The notes beneath the pieces were generated by a model. It made no database searches. It was not told where the DNA came from and worked only from the letters and a program-made list of their open reading frames with translations. Source: Watersipora subatra (Eukaryota; Bryozoa; Gymnolaemata; Cheilostomatida; Watersiporidae). From it: a stretch of DNA of 64,000 nt. The position numbers and the translations under genes were made by a program. Where the stretch lies: positions 26,904,558-26,968,557 of the forward strand of contig NC_088714.1 of NCBI RefSeq assembly GCF_963576615.1. The letters are read 5' to 3'. Of this stretch, positions 55,826-64,000 are shown one piece after another (within the stretch, counting starts at the first letter, position 1; the number at the start of each line of letters is the position of its first letter).

Positions 55826-55890
55826 GACGTGGCCTAGCGGTCTAAGACGTATGACCTGTAAACAATGAGTTGTAAATGACTGCATGTCAC
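55826..55890 (+). repeat. tRNA-like fragment (A box only)
   Basis: 'gcagacgtggcctagcggtc' contains a good A box (tggcctagcgg) as in Leu/Ser-type tRNAs, but no B box or matching acceptor stem follows. It is probably the start of a diverged SINE or a dead tRNA copy. Confidence 0.4.
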
Positions 55891-56557
55891 TGATATAGCA
55901 CGTCACTGACATTGCATGACACCAGTCATTCAGGTTTTTATGCCACTTAACTCAAATGTTTCCAGCCAAAATGACAGAGCCAATGTTTGCACAACAATGC
56001 TCTTAAAAATAGGCACAGTCTCTGCTGGAGCCGGATAACCAGGCATTATACTCAATATTTGGGGTTGCTCCTAAACCCCCACGCAAATGAAAGATAGTTC
56101 TCTCTGTAATTCATCAAAGATATTAAGTCTTTTACTGTAATTTTTTATTTATAAAGAGCTGGACATTGTAATTTTGGAGTTTCCTGCACCGATGTTGAGT
56201 AAATTGGTTTTTGGTACATTGTTCAACTACTATGTACCAAATCTCCTTATAAAATATTCCACATTATTAGTTTATTACGCATTTCATTTGTTAGTACTTT
56301 GTCTTAAAAGACATATCAAAAATTTGTAAAAATTTATGTTAAAAAAATGCAATTTACAACAAAAAAAATTTTAATTAGGTTATCTTATCAGACAAGCAAT
56401 AAGAAAATTTATTATAAATATATATCTTAATGGTATTCTGAGATATATTTATCATGAATTGGAACTATGCTGTTCTTGATTATCTAAAGGGCCAAAGAAT
56501 GTACAATTCAAAAATGCTGCTAAAATTGTTACAAAAATTCTACGCTAGTGGAATGCA

Positions 56558-56563
56558 TTTATT
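56558..56563 (-). promoter_or_regulatory. Polyadenylation signal AATAAA of the fucosyltransferase gene
   Basis: On the minus strand the hexamer starts 10 bases past the stop codon, implying a very short 3'UTR. Confidence 0.6.
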
Positions 56564-56573
56564 GTAAACAAGT

Positions 56574-57141
56574 TTAAATAGGCTCCGGGGTCAAATCACA
56601 GAGTTTTTTGCGGCTCCAAAACTCGGAATAAACAGGTCTTGCAGTTTTCGGCTGCTCATATGCCATTCTACATATCCAACAGTCCAATAATTCCTGCTTG
56701 TCTATATATGTCTCATATTTTTCCCTCCACGAGTGGTAAGAATTAAATTTCCTATCATCTCTATCTATCTCGTGAATATATTGAGCTAAGTCTTTTGCTC
56801 CCGTGAAGTTTCTAACATGAAGGAAAGAGTTTTCGGGGGATACAGCCTCATATTCATGCAAGCGGGCTCCTAAAGCTATTGGAATGTTGTACATTTTGTT
56901 TGATGAGTTAAGTATGTTCCAATACTTCTCTGTTATATACTCGCTACAGATGCTGTTTTCAAAAGCGAGGTAGAACTTGTACTGCGCTTTGAGAGTATTG
57001 ACGCAGTTTATATCCTTGCTACCTTTGCAGCCATCTTGCAATCCTGAACACTTTCCAAACACATCAACAGAAACGTTATATTTTTTTAGCTCCTCTACGT
57101 ATTTCCATCTGCCAGAGAGATCAGCGCAGTGTGACACATAC
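56574..57141 (-). CDS. Fucosyltransferase last exon (GDP-fucose binding half)
   Basis: Residues 444-631: YVSHCADLSGRW, VDVFGKCSG, the ITEKYW motif, VSPENSFLHVRNF, the SWREKYE region and the CxxC-like DCWICRM, ending LTPEPI. Acceptor 'acttacag|g' at 57142-57143. Confidence 0.9.
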
Positions 57142-60100
57142 CTGTAAGTATAGATCAGCGCAGTGTGACACGTACCTGTAAGTATAGATATTTATGCTAT
57201 TGCATGTGATTGTATTTTTAGCATCGCTATAGAGGTTTCAATTGAAAAAAAATGTTGACTAGCTATTTTTAAGTTAATTGGCAGATCCAAATAAAGTCAT
57301 AACCTGATGGCATTCAAACATAGCTATCAAAAAATAGATATTTTCAAAGGTAGGAGTTTTATACTCGCTTCAATTAATTCATACAAAAGAAGACAACTCG
57401 TAGTGATTTTTGTTGCTGGATTTCCATTTATAATTTCAGAAATAAATGATTCACGCCTTCTTATACTCTCATTACATTATGTTCAAGAACATGATTTTCT
57501 CATAAACGCCAGCCATAAGTATTCATATGACAAACTTTAATTAATATTGCCAAAGGTTTGTAGGAAACTATTTTTTGTCACCAGCTGTATAGCAGCAGAG
57601 TTCTAGCAATCCTTTGACAAGTAAATGCTATGTGTAGCATGTTTTTAACTTTTGTTGCAAAGAGCTATCGCTATTTTCCACAAGCTTTTACTAGGCACAT
57701 AATTCATTCAGCAATAATCATTGACTATATAATCAATGGTTATTGGTCATTGACTCTAACTGCAAAAATCGATTGTATAAAACTATGAAATTACTTTTAC
57801 AAACATGGATATTTACTATACATGCACTAAGAGATCTAGTTGGATGTTAGGAAAAAGATTCCATCATACAGGATTCAAACCTGCAACTTCTAGCATGGTA
57901 GACCTATGTTCTAACACCTGAGCCAATAGACCACGATCAGCCATGTATGACTGATTGTGCGGATGAATATTATTTGTACTTTATCAGCATACCTGACAAT
58001 CTCTCAGCCCACAAGATTGCAAGGTACCAGTATTATTAAAACTGTGCTTAACTATTTCGTATTTGGCAGAGGGTGTATAGTGTATACTGTATAATGTCTG
58101 AACATATGGCTTGTCGATCAAGCGATAAGATTTGTAACCAACAAACTAAATACATTTGCTTACTGAGAGTTTATCAGGTCATGGTCATTAGTCAAGCTAT
58201 TAGTTATTATTACAGTGTGTTCTCTTTACAAGAGCGTTGTGAATATTACTAACAATGTATTAGACGCGAGTGATGAAAGAGGAACTATTGCCCGTATTAA
58301 TATGTAGTGAGTTATCAGACAAGTTTTTTAGCAAAAAATATTAACTTCTAAAGATGATGCCCCCATTCCTAGTCAAGGGAAGAATCAGATGAGTGGGTAA
58401 CTCCAAAGTTGCTCAACTGTCTCTGCGAATGTTCATGCTGAGTGGTGATTTTGCAAGTAAATAACACAATTTTGAATAATTACTATAATAAGAACCGTGT
58501 TCATTCGTCCGAAGCCAAGGTTGGAAACTGGGATAAAAGATCGCTTCACACGGGATTCGAACCTCAATATTCAGCGGCCTAAGCCAATCATTCACCTTGC
58601 TAGGCTGTAGGATTATAGTGTCTATTCACCTTGCAGGGTAGTAGGGTTATAGTAACTATTCACCTTGCAGGGTTGTAGGATTATACGACCTATTCACCTT
58701 GCAGGGTTGTAGGGTTATAGTACCTATTCACCTTGCAGGGTTGTAGGGTTATAGTGCCTATTCACCTTGCAGGGTTGTAGGGTTATAGTGCCTATTCACC
58801 TTGCAGGGTTGTAGGGTTATGGTACCTATTCACCTTGCAGGGTTGTAGGGTTATAGTCCCTATTCACCTTGCAGGGTTGTAGGATTATATAGCCTATTCA
58901 CCTTGCAGGATTATATGACCTATTCACCTTGCAGGGTAGTAGGATTATACGGCCTATTCATCTTGCAGGGTTGTAGGATTGTTTTTCAGTGTTTGTGTTT
59001 CCGATTATTTTCCAATTTTCAGTGCTTTCAGAGCACACCTGACAATGTCTCACGGCACTTGAAACTCTCAGAGTACTGGTATACATAAAATGATTAAGGG
59101 CAAATGTCTAGGAAACTATGACTTTCCCATTATGATTTTACTAACATTATTACACTGGACATTGCATATTTTGAATTAAAAAATTTCATCTGTTTTTCAA
59201 TAAATAAATTCACTGTTGAATACAAGTTTTATGCATGTATATCTTATTCTGTTATATCATTGCTTGCTGCTTTAACAATCTTCCACCTAATATCCGTTCT
59301 CGTAGCAGAGAAAGGCATTTTAAACACTATTTGTCAAACTATTTATTCTACTTTAATGGCCAACTGCTGCCCTTTTATTCTTTTTTCTTTTATTATTGTT
59401 TCATGGCATAATTTGAAAAACATTCCTATATAAAATAAAATTATGTCAATAAAGTAATATATATAAATAATATTCTTACTAAATATTGAAAATTGTATTA
59501 GTAGTTGAACGGTGTTGCACTCACCAGAGAGCTGTTTTAGTTTTATTCACAGCATAGTTAATAGGCGGAAGTCTTTCCTTTCTCTCCCGATACAAACTTT
59601 TATAGGCATACGTGTAATCTGATTGGCTGAGGTATGAGACAATATAGTCCATGTACTTGTCTACTGGCAACAGCTCTTCATCAGAATGTGAGTACATCGG
59701 TGACTCCTGCATAACAAGACATACATACATGATGTACAAGCAGTTCAAAGTACCTGCTACCTATATGACATCTTCTACAGGTTGCTGTTATAACTGGTGG
59801 TTGCTTAATAAAGTTGATATGTGGCAGCTAAATATCAAAGTAGTTGTTTAATTTTCTAATATTGAATATATAAATGAGACTTGATAATAGTAAACACTGT
59901 GACAAGTCGTTACAATTTGTCTCAACTCCTTTAAAGAGTTGAGTATTAACTTAAACAAAATTTTAATAGATTTTATCAGAAAGTATCGATATTTTGTATC
60001 ATTTGTGATTGTTGTTGATGCTTAAGATAATCGGACTGCCAGGATGTTTCAAGATTAAAAGTGATAAAACTTGATTGTAGCTAAAATGCTCGGATCAAAC

Positions 60101-63100
60101 AAAAGTGCAACTATTATGTTTGCGGTAAAAATAAACTGACAGAATAGAGACGCCTCACGCTGCAACTTGGACGCAATAGCTGATATCAACTATAGCAATG
60201 ATAACAACTAGTGATGTCATTTTGCATGTATTTTTGTTCTAAGAGTTTGAACTGCCATCAAATTTTGTCAATTTTAATCTAGAAACATTCTGGCAGTCAG
60301 ATCACCTCAAACATAAAAAACAATCGCAGATGATAGAAAAATACTGGTACTTTCTGATAAAATATACTAAAATTTTGTGTAAGTTCATCACAGATGTTTC
60401 AACGCTAACTATTAAATACTGGCAAGGCTATTGTTAATTTTGTTTAGCTAGTAACATTTTATTTGATTGCTAAAACTGAGCTAGTTTAAGCCAGTTTAAG
60501 CCAGTTTGAATTTGTTTATGCCAGACATTACACATAAACAGACACAGATGGTTATAAAAGTTTGTTTTATGAAAAGTCTAAAATGTAAATTCTTTTACTG
60601 TGTTGAGCGACATATATACATATCCTGTTGGTACTGAAGGATTGAAAAAAGTGATTGGCCTGTTAAAGTTGTCTCGTGTTAACTGAATAATTTTTAGACT
60701 AATGTAGTATTGATATTTTGTGTCATTACTACATAAGTGTGCTAACTGTAGCATTGCTTGCGCTATCTTTGTATCTAAAATAGGTTTATCAAAATATGAA
60801 AATTTAATGTTTACCACACACAAAAAAAAATGAAATATTTCAATATAAAATATGAAAATTCAATGTTTTCCATACTAACAGGGATAAACAGACAAATCTT
60901 TATTAAAGCTATTATGACTAAAGCTTATAATATATATAATATATATAATATATATAATATAATACTCAATCAGAAAAAACTAGGAAATACATCAAACTTG
61001 CATTATGATTTAGATTTTCATGGAATATGTATATAATATATATAATAGGTTTATGATACCGTTTATGCTTATAACTATGTTTGTCATCCTCATCTAAGAA
61101 ATGGAGGACATACAGAGATTGAAAAGGTTACCTGGTTCACATCGACCCAAACTTGCTGAGGGTATTTCTTTTTTGGCAAGTCATTTAGATCATAATCTTG
61201 TACAAATTCTCTCAAAAACTTATCTGGTATTGTTTGGAGCATTCTCAACCTGCAAAGCAATATCAATTTTGGTTACACAATTAAAATATGTTTCAGAGAA
61301 AGAAATGTTTTAAATTGTGTGCCTTTTCTTTCACCACCAATAGCGTTTCTAGGAATAAAGCCGCAACCTGTTGTCTTCAGATCAGGCACTCTAGACTGCT
61401 ATAGGTCCTGGCTGCTCCTTGCAGTAATCCAACCAAGAAACTTTGCCAAAACCCTTTGAAAGTGTAAGTCTAAAATAAAAACCTAGCAACTAAAATGTGT
61501 GAGACTTACCTGAAGAGAACGAGTGAGGCCTGACTAAGGTAGCTTCTGTCGTTCGTAATTTGGCACTTGTACGGGCATCTCATGAGTGTCCATGTTTTGA
61601 AGTTCCACATCGGTCGCTTGGCTGTAAGGCTTGTCCACAATAGAATAGTTCTGCCCTTGGCTCCAATAAATCCTGTATCACAAACGTTGTGACACGAATA
61701 AGCTATACTATGATATACAAGTTTATGTTACGAATCACTCAGTTCAAATACAAAAGAAGTTTCTCATCATATAATCTCTTACTGTCAGATAATGTCGGAC
61801 ACAAATCTTGGCTTTAAAATCGTATATAATTAGTATGCTGGCATAAATATGTGTAATAGGTATGACCACAAGTATTCTTAAACTTGGAAAGGTGATTGAT
61901 TCATTGAAATGATAGTGAGCTTAGCTTCAAATTCGAATATCTCAGTTTGAGTCCTCGGTTTAAGTGCAATCATTGTTTTCTAGCCAATTTTTTTTAAAGC
62001 CATGATCTCGGCTTGGCAGCAGACGGACATGGCTATTATTACAGTAACAAATGATAGTAAAGATTGGCGAGAGTTTTGCCAGTCTCTAAAGACGATCGCT
62101 GATTATCGATAAGAAGAAAAGTGAAAGTAACACAAAAGCTGTCCAAGGTAAGTTCGTTTGTTTTTTGGTTTAGCAGAATAAGTATAGACAGTATCCAGTT
62201 TCATGTAAAATTAATGGTTTCACTGAACACAAATATCAATAACTAACCTTCTGGAGCTGGTTGCGCTGGCATTATGCTGCGGTGCACAGCATCTACTGCA
62301 GGGTTTTTCTTTACTGCAGGATTTGCCTCACGCTTTCTGGTACCATGATTTTCTCCAACAGGTTTTCCTTGATTTGTTGCATTTTTTCTTTTATCTATAT
62401 TAAGTTTTCCATGATGATCCACATCTTCTGCAGGTTTTTCATGATGATCCACATCTTCTGCAGGTTTTTCATGAGCTACATAATCTTCTGCAGGTTTTCC
62501 ATGATGCTCCACATCTTCTGCAGGTTTTCCATGAGCTACAGAATCTTCTGCAGGTTTTCCATGATGCTCCACATCTTCTGCAGGTTTTCCATGAGCTGCA
62601 TAATATTCTGCAAGTTTTTTATTATTTTTACTATTTATACTAGGTTTTTCATGGTGCCCAGCATCTACCGCAGGTTTTACATTAGTTGCGGAATCTACTG
62701 CATGTCTTTTGTGACCTTGACCTTCCATTGCAAGCTTTCCCTCATGCCCAGCATCTGCAGGTTTATTTTCACTCCCATTGATCTGATTTCTTCCATGTTT
62801 CTCAACCTCTACAGATTTGTTTCTAGTCTCTACTTCGGGTTTTTTGTTAAAATTTTCAGCTCTCTGATTTGTTGGTTTGTCTTTAATTAAAGGATCTTTG
62901 TTTTCGTTAAAATGCAGAGAGTTGTTAGCAGTCTTTTTCGTAGTTCGCCATGACGTGTCCTGAGATACATTTTTAGCGTTGCTCATGAACAGAAGTTTAG
63001 CAGAAATCGATAAAGGCTGGTAAGTCTGGGTCTTCTGCATATTCTGACGCAACGGTCTCTCATAGTCATTAGAAGGACCTTTCCATTCGGTTTCATATTT

Positions 63101-63112
63101 TACTCCTTTCAA
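56574..63112 (-). CDS. GT10 alpha-1,3-fucosyltransferase-like, 5' exon(s) outside the window
   Basis: Five minus-strand exons: 63112-62248, 61672-61510, 61249-61132, 59706-59525, 57141-56574. They join in frame over 1896 nt (631 codons plus stop), with phases 1, 2, 0, 2 consistent at every GT-AG junction. The enzyme should move fucose from GDP-fucose to N-acetylglucosamine or a similar acceptor in the Golgi. Residues 1-288 are a long polar stem with a His-rich repeat. The GT10 domain starts at about 290: TILLWT (297-302), CPYKCQITNDRSYL, KTKTALWYVSHC, VDVFGKCSG (468-476), and the donor-binding motif FENSICSEYITEKYW (503-517), then NIPIALGA, NSFLHV and a WICRM cysteine motif. The acceptor-side motif, usually SYRxDSD..PYG, is replaced by SYLSQSDYTYAYKSL. 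The exon at 63112 opens behind a splice acceptor, so the cytoplasmic tail and membrane anchor must be further upstream. Confidence 0.88.
57119..57186. repeat. 34-bp tandem duplication spanning a 3' splice site
   Basis: Copies 57119-57152 and 57153-57186 differ at one base (57138 against 57172). Each contains the end of the intron, the acceptor AG and the first bases of the last fucosyltransferase exon. The distal AG (57176-57177) would shift frame, since 34 is not a multiple of 3, and would meet a stop soon after; only the proximal AG keeps the protein. Confidence 0.92.
57830..58045 (-). repeat. tRNA-derived SINE, nearly full length
   Basis: Reversed B box and flank ('aggattcaaacctgcaactt'), 'agcatggtagacctatgttc', reversed A box ('cacctgagccaatagaccac'), reversed head ('cctgacaatctctcagccca', 'caagattgcaaggtaccagt'). 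In the last fucosyltransferase intron. Confidence 0.7.
58480..59085 (-). repeat. SINE split by a 34-bp minisatellite
   Basis: Reversed tail and tRNA-like part at 58480-58605 ('cacgggattcgaacctcaat', 'cctaagccaatcattcacc') and reversed head at 59030-59085 ('cacacctgacaatgtctcac') are normally next to each other. Between them stand about 11 units of 'ttcaccttgcagggttgtag' plus 'ggttatagtgccta' (58607-58980). The first unit overlaps the SINE sequence, so the array grew out of the element. Confidence 0.75.
59525..59706 (-). CDS. Fucosyltransferase exon (central)
   Basis: Residues 383-442 and two bases of Trp443: ESPMYS (as in the conserved ESP), DEELLPVDKYMDYIVSYL, YTYAYKSL, NKTKTALW. Acceptor 'gttatgcag|gag', donor 'ctctctg|gtgagt'. 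Confidence 0.85.
59946..60389. mobile_element. Palindromic MITE copy
   Basis: Left 'ttaaacaaaattttaataga', 'ggactgccaggatgtttcaa'; centre 'actgacagaatagagacgcc' and 'gatatcaactatagcaatga'; right 'ctggcagtcagatcacctca' to 'aaaattttgtgtaagttcat'. In a fucosyltransferase intron. Confidence 0.78.
61132..61249 (-). CDS. Fucosyltransferase exon
   Basis: One base of Arg343 plus residues 344-382: LRMLQTIPDKFLREF ... KKKYPQQVWVDVNQ, corresponding to the family's 'GQxWVWxxxESP' approach to the acceptor region. Acceptor 'ctttgcag|g', donor 'ccag|gtaacc'. Confidence 0.82.
61510..61672 (-). CDS. Fucosyltransferase exon (start of GT10 fold)
   Basis: Residues 289-342 with GFIGAKGRTILLWT, RPMWNFKTWTLMRCPYKC and TNDRSYLSQASLVLF, the usual first beta strand and Cys/DRS block. 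Acceptor 'gtgatacag|ga', donor 'cttcag|gtaagt'. Confidence 0.87.
61880..62075 (+). repeat. tRNA-derived SINE, diverged
   Basis: tRNA-like part ('gatagtgagcttagcttcaa', 'tcagtttgagtcctcgg') and tail 'agcagacggacatggctatt', 'atgatagtaaagatt'. In the intron between the stem exon and the first GT10 exon. Confidence 0.5.
62248..63112 (-). CDS. Fucosyltransferase stem exon with decapeptide repeats
   Basis: 288 codons plus one base. Very hydrophilic and rich in K, N, H, E, with no membrane segment. Residues 171-240 are seven ten-residue units (HGKPAEDVEH type), with weaker units back to about residue 113; His in most units. Sequons include NNS, NKS, NGS and NAT. Acceptor 'ctgttttag|ttg', donor 'cagaag|gttagt'. 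Confidence 0.82.
62393..62776. repeat. 30-bp coding minisatellite
   Basis: Units of 'tcttctgcaggttttccatg' plus 'atgctccaca' (plus strand), alternating with 'agctacagaa'/'agctacataa' variants, so the true homogenising unit may be 60 bp. Best-conserved units at 62393-62602; all length changes seen keep the reading frame. Confidence 0.88.
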
Positions 63113-63292
63113 CTAAAACAGTGATTACAATCAGTATCTTTGACAAGAACCATTCGGGTAGATTAAACCACAATCGGTTATTTGGGGAGCAGTTTTACGA
63201 TCTGTAGTTTTAGATAAAGAGACACATTTATCATGTAGTCAATGAGCAGCAGTCATTGTTAGGTTGTGGCCGTTTGCTATTTGCTACAGCTG

Positions 63293-64000
63293 TTAAAGGT
63301 TGCCTTGCAACAAAATTCACATTACAGTTATTTGGTATCAAAAAATTCACCATGTTTTACTCTGCTGTGTTGTAAGTGCAACATATGTGGAAATGTGATT
63401 ACAAGCTCCTAAAGCTCAAAAACGAAAAGACGTCGTAGATTGGAATCAGTTTATTTCTCTGGCGTAGTCATTACATTTGGTTATTGCTTTGTCACGTGAT
63501 GTTCTCACGTGAATTGAAAGGCCAATAAAAAGCTAAATATAAAACTTCTCGTAGCACTAGTTTATGACCAACACTTCGGGTTTTACCGAAGACCCCTATC
63601 AAATATAGATGCTCGCTACTTTACAGTTTTGTTTCGGCTTGGTCTAATCGTCTAGTCGTAATCTGATTATGTGACGCATACTTCACGAATAATTTCTGCA
63701 GTGTTTTTCGATTATCACAGGTGACCAACAGGTGACCAACAGGCTCATCATGTTTATCAGACAATGATATGTACTCCTTCGAGCCAAGGTTGAAATTTTA
63801 AACAAATTTTTAATGTAGGTTATAGAATATCAGTGCTGAAGGTGACAGCATTACAATGACGATAAAATAGACGCGTAAGAACAATAGACATGGTTTTATT
63901 GAATGCATGAAGTATATTTGTGAAAATATTTCGACGAATGAGGTTGCGTGAAAATGTAAACAGAAGCCATCTTGTACAACTACGCCCCATTTGAGCCGTT
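63293..64000. mobile_element. Second copy of the 27-kb long-TIR element, cut by the window end
   Basis: Starts 'ttaaaggttgccttgcaaca', then matches the 27.0-27.9 kb element with its interior reversed ('tcacgtgaattgaaaggcc', 'cgcgtaagaacaatagacat'). The far inverted repeat is outside the window. Confidence 0.78.

Larger units (their letters stand above)
49703..56557. other. Gene-free region dominated by two satellite arrays
   Basis: Contains the 24-bp array (50820-51690), a MITE relic (52848-53237), the 11-bp array (54286-55182) and a tRNA-like fragment (55826-55890), all listed separately. A small ORF at 52544-52807 (87 codons) has no recognisable content. The rest is plain AT-rich DNA. Confidence 0.6.

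Overview
The window is AT-rich nuclear DNA of an animal. Its genes are split by GT-AG introns, and its spacers and introns are full of tRNA-derived SINEs, inverted-repeat (MITE-like) elements and minisatellites. The gene content (SLC52A riboflavin transporters, a GAL3ST-type sulfotransferase, a GT10 fucosyltransferase, an APE/RT non-LTR retrotransposon) and repeat style fit an invertebrate, perhaps a lophotrochozoan; the sequence alone does not identify the species.

Layout on the + strand: (1) 1293-9461, a complete five-exon SLC52A gene (copy A, 454 aa). (2) 12.3-15.5 kb, a non-LTR retrotransposon on the - strand with a 910-codon endonuclease/reverse-transcriptase ORF. (3) 17281-17532, a possible exon of an unrecognised membrane protein. 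(4) 19670-23507, two exons of a galactose 3-O-sulfotransferase-like gene; the first few residues are missing. (5) 25.9-29.3 kb, DNA-transposon relics. (6) 29538-29767, a frameshifted relic of SLC52A exon 2. (7) 35409-49702, a second complete five-exon SLC52A gene (copy B, 449 aa) with the same intron positions and phases as copy A. (8) 50.8-55.2 kb, two long satellite arrays. (9) 56574-63112, - strand, the last five exons (631 codons) of a GT10 alpha-1,3-fucosyltransferase-like gene whose 5' exon(s) lie beyond the window.

Functionally, the SLC52A pair are plasma-membrane vitamin B2 carriers that arose by local duplication. The sulfotransferase and fucosyltransferase are both expected to be type II Golgi enzymes modifying glycan ends, but nothing here shows that they are co-regulated.

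The least ordinary items are: a His/Lys/Pro/Ala/Asp decapeptide repeat in the fucosyltransferase stem, encoded by a 30-bp minisatellite; a 34-bp tandem duplication of that gene's last 3' splice site; a roughly 3-kb hAT-like composite element (8-bp target duplication) in SLC52A-B intron 2, whose two ends are each a TTCCAT-rich foldback unit; and a palindromic MITE family with copies ending 20-40 bp before two SLC52A-B exons. All exon joins were made by eye from splice consensus, phase and family similarity. No computation or database search was run.
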